53,840 nt of DNA from NCBI GenBank assembly GCA_021802985.1, contig JAJZQW010000008.1:1-53840 (forward strand), in the 5' to 3' direction. The notes under the pieces are model-generated. The model did no database searches and was not told the DNA's origin. It saw only the letters and a program-made list of their open reading frames with translations. Source of the stretch: Acidobacteriota bacterium (GTDB lineage Bacteria > Acidobacteriota > Holophagae > Holophagales > Holophagaceae). Positions 1 through 10,447 of this stretch are shown piece after piece. A program made the translations under genes and the position numbers. Each line of letters begins with the position of its first letter. Position 1 is the stretch's first letter.

Positions 1-239
1 ACGCCCGCATCATGATCCACCAGCCCTCGGGCGGCGCCCAGGGCCAGGCCACCGAGATCGAGATCACCTTCAAGGAGATCCAGCGCCTGAAGGAGAACCT
101 GGCCGCCACCTTCGCCAAGCACACGGGCCAGCCCCTGAAGAAGGTCATGAAGGACATGGACCGCGACTACTTCATGGGCGCCGAGGAGGCCCTGGAGTAC
201 GGCATCGTGGACAAGGTCCTCTCCGAACGGCCCATGTGA
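1..239 (+). CDS. clpP: ATP-dependent Clp protease proteolytic subunit, C-terminal part (5' end outside window)
   Basis: In-frame [21 protein letters not shown]...[23 protein letters not shown] matches the ClpP C-terminal region. Confidence 0.95.
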   Translation, partial: ARIMIHQPSGGAQGQATEIEITFKEIQRLKENLAATFAKHTGQPLKKVMKDMDRDYFMGAEEALEYGIVDKVLSERPM

Positions 240-1366
240 TGAATTCGGCCCTGTCCAGTCTTCCGGCCTTCGAGCACCTGGCGCGTATTCCGCTCTACGT
301 GCCGGGCAAGCCCATCCAGGAGGTCCAGCGGGAGCTGGGCCTCACCACCATCGTCAAACTGGCCTCCAACGAGAACCCCTGGGGCCCGACCGACGCAGTC
401 AAGGCCCGGGTGGCCGCGGTGGTGACCGGAGCGGAGTTCGAGGGCCTCGGCCTCTATCCCGTCAGCGATGGCTGGTACCTGCGGCAGCGCATCGCCCAGC
501 GCAAGGGGCTCACGCCAGACCGGGTGGTTCTGGGCAACGGCAGCAGCGAGATCCTGGAGATGGTGGCCAAGGCGGCCTTCCTGGACGGCGGCAGCTCCGT
601 CATCCCGAAGCATAGCTTCGCCATCTACGGCATCGCCACCCAGACGGCCGGGGGCCGGGTCATCGAATCCCGGGCCAGCGCCACCGAACTCGACGTCGAT
701 GACCTCCTCCGCGCCGTGGCCCCGGACACGCGTCTGGTCTACCTTGGCCACCCCAACAATCCCACGGGCATCCGCCTGGAGCGCGCCGCCCTGGAGCGGC
801 TGGTGCGCGATCTCCGCGAGGACATCATCCTGGTGGTGGACCAGGCCTACGCAGAATACGAGGATCCCGCCGAGTACCCTGATGCGGCGGGCTACCTGGA
901 TGAGCGACCGAACCTGCTGGTGCTCCACACCTTCTCCAAGATCCATGCCCTGGCGGCCATGCGCATCGGCTACGGCCTGGGTTCGAAGGAGCTGATGCAG
1001 TACCTGGAGCGGGTGCGCAGCCCCTTCAACACCAACCACCTGGCCCAGGTGGCAGCGGAAGTGGCCGTGCAGGATCTGGCCTTCGAGACCTTCTCCCGGC
1101 AGAAGAACCACGAGGCCCGTGAGGCCTTCCTGGCTGAGGCTGCGAACCATCGGTGCAAGACCTCGGGGACGAGCGGCAACTTCATCCTGCTGGAGAGCGC
1201 CTTCCCCGCCGCCGAGCTCTTCAAAGAGCTGCTGCAGCGCGGCGTGATCGTGCGCCCCATGCAGGGCTACGGCCTGCCCAACCACATCCGTGTAACCTTC
1301 GGGAAGCCGGAGGAGATGGCGGCCTTCTGGAAGGCCGCCGGCCCCCTGCTCGACGGCGGCTGCTGA
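239..1366 (+). CDS. hisC: Histidinol-phosphate aminotransferase
   Basis: 376-aa ORF; class I/II aminotransferase features (NENPWGP, VLGNGSSEIL, HPNNPTG, FSKIHALAAMRIGYG). ATG at 239 overlaps the clpP TGA. Confidence 0.92.
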   Translation: MNSALSSLPAFEHLARIPLYVPGKPIQEVQRELGLTTIVKLASNENPWGPTDAVKARVAAVVTGAEFEGLGLYPVSDGWYLRQRIAQRKGLTPDRVVLGNGSSEILEMVAKAAFLDGGSSVIPKHSFAIYGIATQTAGGRVIESRASATELDVDDLLRAVAPDTRLVYLGHPNNPTGIRLERAALERLVRDLREDIILVVDQAYAEYEDPAEYPDAAGYLDERPNLLVLHTFSKIHALAAMRIGYGLGSKELMQYLERVRSPFNTNHLAQVAAEVAVQDLAFETFSRQKNHEAREAFLAEAANHRCKTSGTSGNFILLESAFPAAELFKELLQRGVIVRPMQGYGLPNHIRVTFGKPEEMAAFWKAAGPLLDGGC

Positions 1367-3061
1367 TTGGCGCCAGTCCCCGCGGAGATCGATCGCCTGC
1401 GCACCCTGCTCGCGCAGGGCGCGAGGTCGGCCTGCCGTGAGGGACTGGATCGGCTGCGGTCCCGTTACCGCCAGGAGCCCGGGGCCTTCGATGCCGGGGC
1501 CATCGCGGCCCTGAAGGCCCTGGCCGCGGAACTCGAGGCGGTGCCGGACCTCCGCGCGGCCCTGAAGGCCACCTTCGGCTACGGGGACTTCCGCCCCGGC
1601 CAGCGGGAGATCATCGAGGCCGTGCTGGCGGGCCGGGACGTGGTGGGGATCATGCCCACCGGAGCCGGCAAGTCCCTCACCTACCAGCTCCCCGCCCGGC
1701 TCCTGGGCGGCGTGACCCTGGTGGTTTCGCCGCTCATCGCCCTCATGAAGGACCAGGTGGATGCCCTCACGGAGGCAGGCCTACGGGCCACCTTCCTGAA
1801 TTCCAGCCTGGCTCCGGAGGCACGGCGCGAGCGCATCCGCGCCCTCATGAACGGGGAGATCGAACTCGTCTACGCCGCGCCCGAGGGGCTGGAACTCTAC
1901 CTGGCGGATCTTCTGCGCGAGGTGGACCTCCGCCTCATCGCCGTGGACGAGGCCCACTGCATCAGCCACTGGGGCCATGATTTCCGCCCGGCCTACCGCA
2001 ACCTGGCGGGCCTGAAGCGGCGCTTCCCGGGTGTCCCCGTGCTGGCCCTCACCGCCACGGCCACCCCCGAGGTCCGCAAGGACATCGCCGCCCAGCTGGA
2101 GATGCGCTCGCCCCTGGAGGTCCAGGGGTCCTTCTTCCGCTCCAACCTCCGTATCAGCGCCTACCGGAAGGGCGCCGAGGGCCAGCCCCCCGTCCGTGAC
2201 GCCCTGCTCCGCCTGGTGCTGGCCCGCCGCGGCGAGAGCGGGATCATCTACTGCCTCTCCCGGAAGTCCGTGGAGGCCACCGCGGCCTACCTCTCCGAAC
2301 ACGGGCTGCGGGCCGTGGCCTACCACGCGGGCATGGACGCGGAGGCCCGCACCACGGCCCAGGAGGCCTTCCAGCGCGACGATGCAGACGTCATCGTCGC
2401 CACGGTGGCCTTCGGCATGGGCATCGACAAGAGCAACATCCGTTTCGTGATCCACCGCGACCTGCCCAAAAGCATCGAGGGCTGGTACCAGGAGATCGGC
2501 CGGGCCGGACGGGATGGCGCCGACGCCGACTGCGTGCTGTTCTACGGCTGGGGCGATGTACTCAGCTACGACCGCTTCACGGATGGGCTCGAACCTGCCC
2601 TGGCTCAGGCCCAGCAGCGGCAGACCCGGGACCTGTTCCGCCTGGCGGAATCCACGCGGTGTCGCCACCAGGCGTTGCTGGCCCATCTCGGCGAGCGCAT
2701 GGCCCCCTGCGGTGCCTCCTGTGATGTCTGCGCCGGCCTGGATCCCCTGGGGCAGTCCCCCCATCCTGTCCGGACCCGCAAGGGGGCCCCGCGGCCGGCG
2801 GCCGGAATTCCGGCGGAAGAGGCCGGCGCTGCGGTCGGGGAGGAAGGCCTGTACCGCGACCTGAAGGCCCTCCGCAAGCGCCTGGCCGATGCCAAGGGGG
2901 TGCCTGCCTACGTGGTCTTCAGCGACGCCACCCTGCAGCAGATGGCGCACTTCCGTCCGGCCACCGAAGCCGAATTCCTCGCCCTGAGTGGGGTGGGGCC
3001 GAAAAAGCTGCTCCAGTACGGTGAGACCTTCCTGCGGCTGATTCAGGACCGGCCGGATTGA
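1367..3061 (+). CDS. recQ: RecQ-family ATP-dependent DNA helicase
   Basis: [52 protein letters not shown] motifs and an HRDC-like C-terminus. TTG start directly after the hisC stop. Confidence 0.93.
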   Translation: MAPVPAEIDRLRTLLAQGARSACREGLDRLRSRYRQEPGAFDAGAIAALKALAAELEAVPDLRAALKATFGYGDFRPGQREIIEAVLAGRDVVGIMPTGAGKSLTYQLPARLLGGVTLVVSPLIALMKDQVDALTEAGLRATFLNSSLAPEARRERIRALMNGEIELVYAAPEGLELYLADLLREVDLRLIAVDEAHCISHWGHDFRPAYRNLAGLKRRFPGVPVLALTATATPEVRKDIAAQLEMRSPLEVQGSFFRSNLRISAYRKGAEGQPPVRDALLRLVLARRGESGIIYCLSRKSVEATAAYLSEHGLRAVAYHAGMDAEARTTAQEAFQRDDADVIVATVAFGMGIDKSNIRFVIHRDLPKSIEGWYQEIGRAGRDGADADCVLFYGWGDVLSYDRFTDGLEPALAQAQQRQTRDLFRLAESTRCRHQALLAHLGERMAPCGASCDVCAGLDPLGQSPHPVRTRKGAPRPAAGIPAEEAGAAVGEEGLYRDLKALRKRLADAKGVPAYVVFSDATLQQMAHFRPATEAEFLALSGVGPKKLLQYGETFLRLIQDRPD

Positions 3062-3250
3062 CCCGGAATGGGGCGATGCCGGCGAGATTTCGGTCACAAT
3101 TCACAACGGAGAATGAGTCCCCACCTGCATCTCCGGCCTCCATCCCTGCCCCCGCTCTTGTGTGCCGGGTAGCCAGCCATTAGTGTGAAGGTGTGTATTT
3201 CACACCCGGATGTCCTCTGTCCGGACACCCTTGATCAATGAGGTGATCGA

Positions 3251-4705
3251 ATGACCCCAGGAGTGCGGACCCGCGAGTTGGCCCGATCCATTTTCTTCGC
3301 CGGTAAGAACTGGCTTACCCTCGCCGGGTTCATCCTCACCACCGGCACGGGCGTCAGCCTGGTGATCTTCTGGGGCCAGGAGCTCGTGAGCTCCCACCCC
3401 ATCCATCCCTATGCCGGCATCCTGCTGTTCCTCATCCTCCCCGCCTTCTTCGTGCTCGGCCTGCTGCTCATGCCGATCGGCATCTTTCTGCGCCGCCGGA
3501 GCCTGCGGAAGGCCGGCGAACTGCCCACCGAGTACCCGCAGGTGGACCTGCATGTTCCGGCGGTCCGCAAGCTTCTGCTCGGGGTCGGGCTGGCCACGGT
3601 CGCCAACGTGATCCTCGTGGGCACCGCCAGCTTCAAGGGCGTGGAATACATGGATTCGACGAAGTTCTGTGGCCTGACTTGCCACACGGTCATGCAGCCC
3701 GAGTACACGGCCTTCCTCAATTCCCCCCATTCCCGTGTGGGCTGCGCCGAGTGCCACATCGGCCCCGGTGCCAGCTGGTTCGTGAAGTCCAAGCTCTCCG
3801 GCACCCGCCAGCTCTTCGCGGTGCTGTTCAAGACCTACAGTCGGCCCATCGAAGATCCGGTGCGGAACCTGCGCCCGGCGCGCGAGACCTGCGAACAGTG
3901 CCACTGGCCGCAGAAGTTCACCAACGACAAGCTGTTCATTCACACCAAGTATGCCGATGATGAAGCCAACACGCCCTCCACCTCGGTCCTGATGGTGAAG
4001 ATCGGCGGCAACACGGCCACCGGTCAGGTGGGCATCCACGGCCGCCACATGGCAGACGGCACCGTCATCACGTATCTCAGCACGGACCCCCACCGCCAGG
4101 TCATTCCCCAGGTGACCTACCGCGACAAGTCAGGGAAGACTGTGGTGTTCCAGAGCGATGATTTCAAGTCCATCCCCGCGGACAAGCTCGCCAAGGCCGA
4201 GACCCGCACCATGGACTGCATCGACTGCCACAACCGGCCCACCCATGCCTTCGAACTGCCCGAGCGGGCCGTGGACGAGGCCATGTCCAGCCACGCCATC
4301 AGCACCGACCTGCCCTTCATCAAGAAGAAGGCGGTGGAAGTGCTGAAGGTGGACTACCCGAACCGGGCCACCGCCCGGGCGCAGATCCCCGCCGCCATCG
4401 CGGCCTACTACCAGGCCTCCTACCCGGCGGTCTTCCAGCAGCACAAGGATCTGGTGGACCAGGCCAGCCAGTCGGTACTGGCCATCTACCTGCGGAACGT
4501 CTTCCCCGACATGAAGCTCACCTGGGGCGCCCACCCGAACAACCTCGGGCATGACGATTTCCCCGGCTGTTTCCGCTGCCACGACGGAAGCCATACCTCC
4601 GCCGATGGCCAGAGCATCCCGGCTGACTGCGACACCTGCCACGTCCTGCTGGCCCAGGACGAGAAGGATCCCAAGATCCTGAAAGACCTCGGCATGGCCA
4701 AGTAG
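3251..4705 (+). CDS. NapC/NirT-type membrane-anchored multiheme cytochrome c
   Basis: N-terminal TM segment(s); heme motifs CGLTCH (CX3CH), CAECH, CEQCH, CIDCH, CFRCH, CDTCH. Confidence 0.88.
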   Translation: MTPGVRTRELARSIFFAGKNWLTLAGFILTTGTGVSLVIFWGQELVSSHPIHPYAGILLFLILPAFFVLGLLLMPIGIFLRRRSLRKAGELPTEYPQVDLHVPAVRKLLLGVGLATVANVILVGTASFKGVEYMDSTKFCGLTCHTVMQPEYTAFLNSPHSRVGCAECHIGPGASWFVKSKLSGTRQLFAVLFKTYSRPIEDPVRNLRPARETCEQCHWPQKFTNDKLFIHTKYADDEANTPSTSVLMVKIGGNTATGQVGIHGRHMADGTVITYLSTDPHRQVIPQVTYRDKSGKTVVFQSDDFKSIPADKLAKAETRTMDCIDCHNRPTHAFELPERAVDEAMSSHAISTDLPFIKKKAVEVLKVDYPNRATARAQIPAAIAAYYQASYPAVFQQHKDLVDQASQSVLAIYLRNVFPDMKLTWGAHPNNLGHDDFPGCFRCHDGSHTSADGQSIPADCDTCHVLLAQDEKDPKILKDLGMAK

Positions 4706-4724
4706 GCCAGATCCGAAGCCAAAC

Positions 4725-4752
4725 AGAAGGGGCGCCTCGCGGCGCCCCTTCT
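4725..4752. terminator. Bidirectional terminator-like hairpin between convergent cytochrome genes
   Basis: Perfect 12-bp stem AGAAGGGGCGCC-tcgc-GGCGCCCCTTCT. Confidence 0.8.
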
Positions 4753-4773
4753 CGTTTCCAGCCGGTCGGACGA

Positions 4774-5034
4774 CTACTTCTTCTTGGCGAAGTATTCCTT
4801 CAGCCAGATGGGATCCACTTCCTTGGCCTTCTTCTCCTTCATCTCCTTCACGAGCCATTTGCCGGTGTCGTTCAGGGACGTCTTGGACGGTTTCCCGGCG
4901 TGGCAGGACATGCAGGTCGTGATCTGGGTGATGCCGTCTTCCTTGGCCTTCTTGAGAAAGGCGGGCTTGGCACTGGCGGGAACGGCCACCACGAGCAGGG
5001 CCGCGGCGGCGAGAAGCAGGTTGGAACGGCGCAT
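4774..5034 (-). CDS. Small secreted monoheme c-type cytochrome
   Basis: Signal peptide MRRSNLLLAAAALLVVAVPASA and one CMSCH motif; internal ATG preferred over the 121-aa ORF start. Confidence 0.78.
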   Translation of the reverse strand: MRRSNLLLAAAALLVVAVPASAKPAFLKKAKEDGITQITTCMSCHAGKPSKTSLNDTGKWLVKEMKEKKAKEVDPIWLKEYFAKKK

Positions 5035-5242
5035 GGGGCCTCCAGTTGGACTCGCCGCATCGGCGGCGGGTGAGGACGAATCCGGCCACAGGGACGGATG
5101 GGGTACGGCGAGAATTATGCGCCAGAATCTCTGTGTCAACCGTCAATTAGGACCGCGGAATCCTTGATGAAGACAACATGGACGTTCCCCGCCTGGAAAC
5201 GCTCGGTGGACCGATCCTAGTCCGACCTTCAGAATCGAAGCC

Positions 5243-5923
5243 ATGGAATCGAGCGTCCCGCGCCCCGCAAGCCTCCCCCTGATCGCCATCGATGGACCCA
5301 GCGGCGTCGGAAAGTCCACCACCGCCCGCCGGGTGGCCCAGGCCCTGGGGTGGGACTACCTCGACACCGGGGCCATGTACCGAGCCGCCACCCTGGCCCT
5401 GCTCCGGAGCGGCGTGGACCTGGCGGACCGCGCGGGGCTCGAGCGCGTGCTGGAGACCCTGCAGCTTTCCCAGGAGGGGCCGCGGATCTTCCTGGCCGGC
5501 GAGGATGTGAGCGAGGCCATCCGGAGCGCCGAGGTCACGCGAAGGGTCACGCCCGTCAGCGCGGATGCCAGGGTCCGCGAGGTGCTCGTGGAGCAGCAGC
5601 GGTTGATCGGCCATCGCAGGCGCTGGGTGGTGGATGGACGGGACATCGGCACCGTGGTCTTCCCGGCGGCCTGCTGCAAGATCTTCCTGACCGCCAGCCC
5701 CGAGGCCCGGGCCCGCCGGCGGCACCTGGAACTGGCGGCCAAGGGGGATCCCCCGCCCCTCGACGTGGTCCTGGCCGACCTCCAGCGCCGCGATGCGGCC
5801 GATACCACCCGCGCCGTGGCCCCCCTGCGCAAGGCCGCTGATGCGGTGGAGCTGGATTCCAGCGGCCTGAGCCTGGAGCAGGTGGTGGACTGGATCGTGG
5901 CGAAGCATTTGGGCCACGGCTGA
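5243..5923 (+). CDS. cmk: Cytidylate kinase
   Basis: IAIDGPSGVGKSTTARRVAQALGWDYLDTGAMYRA and VVDGRDIGTVVFP motifs. Confidence 0.95.
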   Translation: MESSVPRPASLPLIAIDGPSGVGKSTTARRVAQALGWDYLDTGAMYRAATLALLRSGVDLADRAGLERVLETLQLSQEGPRIFLAGEDVSEAIRSAEVTRRVTPVSADARVREVLVEQQRLIGHRRRWVVDGRDIGTVVFPAACCKIFLTASPEARARRRHLELAAKGDPPPLDVVLADLQRRDAADTTRAVAPLRKAADAVELDSSGLSLEQVVDWIVAKHLGHG

Positions 5924-5934
5924 GGCCGTTCCTT

Positions 5935-5977
5935 GCGCAGAAACCGGGCGCCAAAAAGCGGCGCCCGGTTTCTGCGC
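5935..5977. terminator. Strong bidirectional terminator-like hairpin between cmk and cydB
   Basis: Perfect 18-bp stem GCGCAGAAACCGGGCGCC / GGCGCCCGGTTTCTGCGC with a 7-nt loop. Confidence 0.85.
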
Positions 5978-5992
5978 GAGAAGGAACGCCCG

Positions 5993-7039
5993 TCAGTAGC
6001 CCTCCCCCTCCGCCGCCGCCTTCACCTTGCCCCGGTGGAACCGGAAGAGGTAGGTGTAGTAGCCGAGCACGATGACGAAGGCGATGAACCACCAGCCGAG
6101 GGCAGCGTTCAACCCGATGCGGCCGGCGAGGGCATTCTGGGCCGTGAGGGAGTAGGCCGGATCCAGGGTGGACTTGAGCATCACGGGATAGACGCAAGCC
6201 GCGGTGGCCGCGAGGATCCCGAGGATGAAGGCTCCGGAGCCCAGGAAGGCCATCAGGTACTTCTGCCGCCTCACCCCCACAAAGACGGACACCAGTCCCG
6301 CCACGAAGATGATTACGGCCAACCAGGCCAGGGGCGACCTGGGAAGGTTCTGGAAGAGACCGGGCGTCACGCCGAAGCTGGCTACAGTGGCCACCAGCCA
6401 GATCACGACCACCGCCCCCCACAGCTTCATGGACAACGCCACGGACCGATCGTGGACCGGGCCCTGGGTTTTCCAGGCCAGGAACAGGGAGCCGTGGGCC
6501 GCCATGGTCACCAGGGCGAAGACGCCAATCAGCACCGTGTACCAATCCAGGATGCCGGGCCAGGGCGTCACCCAGAAATGCGTCCAGAGGGGCAGCGAGA
6601 AGTAGCCGCTGGCATCCAGCGGCACCCCGCGCAGCACATTGCCCAGCGCCGCTCCGAGGAGGACCGGCAGCACGATGCTCGCGACGCTGAAGCCCGCGTC
6701 CCACAACTGCCGCCAGAGGACATCCTGGACATGGGAACGGAACTCGATGGAGATGGCCCGGAGCAGGAGGAACCAGAGCACCAGGAACAGGGCCAGGTAG
6801 AAGCCGGAGAACCCGGCCGCCAGCACCTTCGGGAAGGCGAGGAACAGCGAGCCCCCGCCCGCCAGCAGCCAGACTTCATTGCCATCCCACAGGGGCCCGA
6901 CGGCCCCCAACACCTCGCGGCGCTCCTCGTTGGTCTTGGCCACGAACAGGTGCAGGATGCCGGCGCCGAAGTCGAAGCCATCCATCACCACATAGATGGC
7001 CATCAGAACGGATACGAGCCAGAACCAGAGCATTTCCAT
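5993..7039 (-). CDS. cydB: Cytochrome bd ubiquinol oxidase subunit II
   Basis: 348 aa, MEMLWFWLVSVLMAIYVVMDGFDFGAGILH; polytopic; adjacent to cydA. Confidence 0.95.
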   Translation of the reverse strand: MEMLWFWLVSVLMAIYVVMDGFDFGAGILHLFVAKTNEERREVLGAVGPLWDGNEVWLLAGGGSLFLAFPKVLAAGFSGFYLALFLVLWFLLLRAISIEFRSHVQDVLWRQLWDAGFSVASIVLPVLLGAALGNVLRGVPLDASGYFSLPLWTHFWVTPWPGILDWYTVLIGVFALVTMAAHGSLFLAWKTQGPVHDRSVALSMKLWGAVVVIWLVATVASFGVTPGLFQNLPRSPLAWLAVIIFVAGLVSVFVGVRRQKYLMAFLGSGAFILGILAATAACVYPVMLKSTLDPAYSLTAQNALAGRIGLNAALGWWFIAFVIVLGYYTYLFRFHRGKVKAAAEGEGY

Positions 7040-7048
7040 GGCGGTCTC

Positions 7049-8383
7049 CTAGGCCTTCTGTGTATGAGACGCGGGCCCATGGGCCACTTCGCGCCCGATG
7101 AGGTAGAGGAAGAGGAAGCCCAGCACCAGGTAGATCCCTGCGAACCCCAGACTGGTGAAGATGGTGGCTCCGCTGTGCACCGTCGGACTGGCCCCCTTGG
7201 CCGTGCGCAGCAGTCCGTAGATGAGCCAGGGTTGGCGGCCGAATTCCGCCACCGCCCAGCCCGCCGTGGTGGCGATGTAGGGAAATGGGAAGGCCAGCAT
7301 CAGCACCCAGAGCATGGGCCGCGCCGTTGCCAGTCGACCCTTCCAACTGAGCAACAGGCCGATGGCCATGATCAGGATGAGGAGGGTGCCCAGGCCCACC
7401 ATGATGTGGTACGCGTAGTAGAGCATCTCGATGCTGGTGGGCCACTGGTCCCGGGGAAAATCCTTCAGGCCCTTCACGTTGGCCGAGAAGCTGCCGTAGG
7501 CCAGGAAGCTCAGGACCGCAGGCACCCGGATGGGGTTGTCGATGCGCGCCTCGGCCACATTGGGTTGGCCCACCATCACCAGATCGGCGAAGGGACCGCT
7601 GTCGAAGCGTCCCTCCATGGCCGCCAGGGAGACCGGCTGGTACTTGGCCACCATCTTCCCGGCGATGTCGCCGGTGGGGAAGGCCAGCAGGACGCTGAAG
7701 ATGAAGCCGAGGATCACCCCCACCTTCAGGTTGAGCCGAGCCTGCTCGGGATAGAGGCCCTTCAGGGCCCAGAACGCGCCCACCGCAGCCACCACGAAAG
7801 AGCCGGTGACCACCGTGGCCAGCATGTTGTGGGCATACTGCGCGAAGGCCCATGGATTCAGGATGAAAGCCCAGAAGCTGGTCAGCTGGAAGATGCCCTC
7901 GGGCGTCACCGTGTAACCCACCGGATGCTGCATGAAGGCGTTGGTCACGATGATGAAGTAGCCCGACAGCCAACTCCCGATCCAGAGCGCGATGGCCGCG
8001 CCGAAGTGGGCCCTGGGACTGAGCTTCTTCTCGCCCCAGACCAGCAGGCCCAGGAAGCTGCTCTCAAGGAAGAAGGCGAACATGCCCTCCATGGCCAGGG
8101 ACTGGCCGATGACGCCGCCGGAGATCCGGGAGAACTCGGCCCAGTTGGTGCCGAACTGGAACTCCATGGGAATGCCCGTCACCACCCCCACGGCGAAGTT
8201 GATGCCGAAGATGCGGATCCAGAACCGGGCGGCCTCCATGTACCTGGCCTCTCCGGTCTTCAGGCCCAGGGCCTTCAGAACGACGATGATGAAGGCCAAG
8301 CCCATGGTGAGCTGCGGGAACAGGTAGTGGTACGTGATCGTGAACCCGAACTGAAGCCGATGCCAGAAGAGCGGATCTCCCAT
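7049..8383 (-). CDS. cydA: Cytochrome bd ubiquinol oxidase subunit I
   Basis: MGDPLFWHRLQFGFTITYHYLFPQLTMGLAF, GRQPWLIYGLLRT; internal ATG chosen over the upstream ORF start. Confidence 0.94.
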   Translation of the reverse strand: MGDPLFWHRLQFGFTITYHYLFPQLTMGLAFIIVVLKALGLKTGEARYMEAARFWIRIFGINFAVGVVTGIPMEFQFGTNWAEFSRISGGVIGQSLAMEGMFAFFLESSFLGLLVWGEKKLSPRAHFGAAIALWIGSWLSGYFIIVTNAFMQHPVGYTVTPEGIFQLTSFWAFILNPWAFAQYAHNMLATVVTGSFVVAAVGAFWALKGLYPEQARLNLKVGVILGFIFSVLLAFPTGDIAGKMVAKYQPVSLAAMEGRFDSGPFADLVMVGQPNVAEARIDNPIRVPAVLSFLAYGSFSANVKGLKDFPRDQWPTSIEMLYYAYHIMVGLGTLLILIMAIGLLLSWKGRLATARPMLWVLMLAFPFPYIATTAGWAVAEFGRQPWLIYGLLRTAKGASPTVHSGATIFTSLGFAGIYLVLGFLFLYLIGREVAHGPASHTQKA

Positions 8384-8494
8384 GGGTTCTCCCTGTCGAT
8401 GCCAGATCTCGATAAGCCTAGATCTGTCTTGAGTGACGAGTATCACACATGGCCCCCGGAATAGCCGGGCGCGAGGTGATTAGGAAAGGTTCGA

Positions 8495-8529
8495 CACCGA
8501 GCGATCGGTGCGCGGTTCCACTCGAGTGG
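8495..8529. promoter_or_regulatory. Two adjacent palindromes upstream of cydAB
   Basis: CACCGA-gcga-TCGGTG (8495-8510) and CCACTCGAGTGG (8518-8529). Confidence 0.4.
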
Positions 8530-8639
8530 TGATGAGGGTCACAATGAAAACCATAGAACTACATTCTTAATTACCCATACTGTTGTTCAAGCCTGACCGC
8601 AGCCTGTATGGCAACGGCTGAGGACTCAGGGGTAGGGGA

Positions 8640-8662
8640 GGCGGGCCCAGCGTGGGCCCGCC
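8640..8662 (-). terminator. Terminator-like hairpin downstream of the arsenic gene block
   Basis: GGCGGGCCCA-gcg-TGGGCCCGCC, 10-bp perfect stem immediately 3' of the 8677 gene. Confidence 0.7.
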
Positions 8663-8676
8663 AGTTCCGTACGCGG

Positions 8677-8910
8677 TCAAGCCTTCAGCAGCTCAGCCAG
8701 GCTGCGGACCGTGGGCACGTGTCCCTGCAGCTTGAGGACGCCATCCACCGCCAGGGCGGGGGTGCTCATGACCCCGCGGGCCATGATGTCGGGGATCTCT
8801 TTCACCTTCATGATCCGGTATTCCAGACCGAGGGAGCGGGCGGCCTCTTCTGCGTGCTTGGCCAGCAGTTCGCATTTGGGACAGCCGGTGCCGAGAATCT
8901 CGATGAGCAT
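8677..8910 (-). CDS. Small thioredoxin-like redox-active disulfide protein
   Basis: 77 aa, MLIEILGTGCPKCELLAKHAEEAARSLG with CPKC active-site motif. Confidence 0.85.
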   Translation of the reverse strand: MLIEILGTGCPKCELLAKHAEEAARSLGLEYRIMKVKEIPDIMARGVMSTPALAVDGVLKLQGHVPTVRSLAELLKA

Positions 8911-8919
8911 GAAAGCCTC

Positions 8920-9993
8920 CTACATGATGGCGTTGAAAAGATAGCCCACCAGGAGGATCCCGGCGGTCACCACGGCGATGAAGACGGCGATGAGGCGGAG
9001 TCTCAGAACCTTCCGGAGGATGATCGTCTCGGGCAGGGAGAGGGCCGTCACCGCCATCATGAACGCCAGCACGGTGCCCAGGGCGGCGCCCTTGCCGAGC
9101 AGGGCCTGGACGATGGGGATCACCCCGGCCGCATTGCTGTAGAGCGGCACCCCGATGAGCACCGCAAGGGGCACACTCCACCAGGCGGCCTTGCCCATGA
9201 TGCGGGCCATGAGGGCCTCGGGGGCGTATCCGTGGATGAAGGCGCCCACGGCGATGCCGGCCAGAAGGTAGGGCCAGACCTTGCCCACGATGTCCCGCAC
9301 ACCCTCCATGGCCAGGTCCAGCCGGTCCGAGAGGGACTTGGGCGCCTCCGCCATCGTCGAGGGCTTGAAGTCGATCTGCATCACCCAGGGTTCCAGGTGC
9401 TTCTCCATCCTCAACCGCCCGATGACCCAGCCCGCGAGGAAGGCCACGCCGACCCCGGTACTGGCGTAGATCAGGGCGATCTTCCAGCCGAAGAGCCCCA
9501 GCAGCAGGAACAGGGCCACTTCGTTCACCATGGGCGCCGAGACCAGGAAGGAGAACGTCACGCCGAGGGGCACTCCCACCCGCACGAAGCCGATGAAGAG
9601 GGGCACGGCGGAGCAGGAGCAGAAGGGCGTGAAAATGCCGAAGACGGCCGCCAGCAGGTTGCCCCAGGCCCCGGCCCGCTTGGCCAGGATGTCGCGGGTG
9701 CGCTCGGGGCTGATGAAGGTCTGGACGAAGGTCACGCCCAGCACCACCAGCGACAGCAGCATCAGCACCTTCGGCGCGTCGTAGGCGAAGAAGGCCACGG
9801 CGGAACCCAGGCGGCTGGTGGCGGCCAGCCCCAGGCGGGAGTAGGCCAGCCAATTCGCGAAGGGTTCCAGGAAGTGGTAGATCACGAACCACAAAGGCAG
9901 GGCCAGCACCAGCCACCCGCCGCGCTGCCAGAAGCCGGGCGCGCGGGGAGTGGGGGTGCCGCAGCAGGTGGCTTCCTTCAGGGCATCGGGCAT
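8920..9993 (-). CDS. Permease, ArsP/DUF318-like
   Basis: Polytopic 357 aa; FGIFTPFCSCSAVPLFIGFVRVGVPLGVTFSFLVSAPMVNEVAL typical of the family; paired with the small thioredoxin-like gene. Confidence 0.82.
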   Translation of the reverse strand: MPDALKEATCCGTPTPRAPGFWQRGGWLVLALPLWFVIYHFLEPFANWLAYSRLGLAATSRLGSAVAFFAYDAPKVLMLLSLVVLGVTFVQTFISPERTRDILAKRAGAWGNLLAAVFGIFTPFCSCSAVPLFIGFVRVGVPLGVTFSFLVSAPMVNEVALFLLLGLFGWKIALIYASTGVGVAFLAGWVIGRLRMEKHLEPWVMQIDFKPSTMAEAPKSLSDRLDLAMEGVRDIVGKVWPYLLAGIAVGAFIHGYAPEALMARIMGKAAWWSVPLAVLIGVPLYSNAAGVIPIVQALLGKGAALGTVLAFMMAVTALSLPETIILRKVLRLRLIAVFIAVVTAGILLVGYLFNAIM

Positions 9994-10021
9994 GGAGGGT
10001 CTCCTTGGATCCGCTTGAGGG

Positions 10022-10447
10022 TCAGGGCATCAGGCCTTCGGCACGGCCCCAGGCCTCCAGGCGGCGGCGGAGCTCGTCGCGGGTCGCCCGGAACCGGGCT
10101 CGCAGGTCCTCGGGCGAGACCGCCGGATCCTCGCTGGCGGGATCCTGGAGCGGCCAATGCAGGCGTTCCGCCGTGCCCAGGAAGAGCGGGCACACCTCCT
10201 CGGCGCAGAGGGTGATGACCAGATCCACCGAGGCCGGATCGACCGTCTGCACGGATTTGGAAGTCTGCCTGGTGATGTCGATGCCCGCTTCCCTCAGCAC
10301 CTCGATGGCGTGGGGATTCACCTGGCTGGGGCGGCTGCCGGCGCTCTGGATGCGCAGGCCCGGGAACAGGTGCCGCGCGAGGCCTTCGGCCATCTGGGAC
10401 CGGGCGCTGTTGGCCACGCAGAGGAAGAGGAGGCTGCGGGGGGTCAT
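10022..10447 (-). CDS. arsC: Arsenate reductase, low-MW phosphatase (thioredoxin-coupled) type
   Basis: [21 protein letters not shown] (CX5R loop) and downstream family features. Confidence 0.9.
   Translation of the reverse strand: MTPRSLLFLCVANSARSQMAEGLARHLFPGLRIQSAGSRPSQVNPHAIEVLREAGIDITRQTSKSVQTVDPASVDLVITLCAEEVCPLFLGTAERLHWPLQDPASEDPAVSPEDLRARFRATRDELRRRLEAWGRAEGLMP

Noticed and set aside
5933-8464. 843-aa plus-strand ORF
   Set aside because: Antisense to cydAB; low-complexity H/G/E/R-rich translation typical of GC-rich antisense frames.
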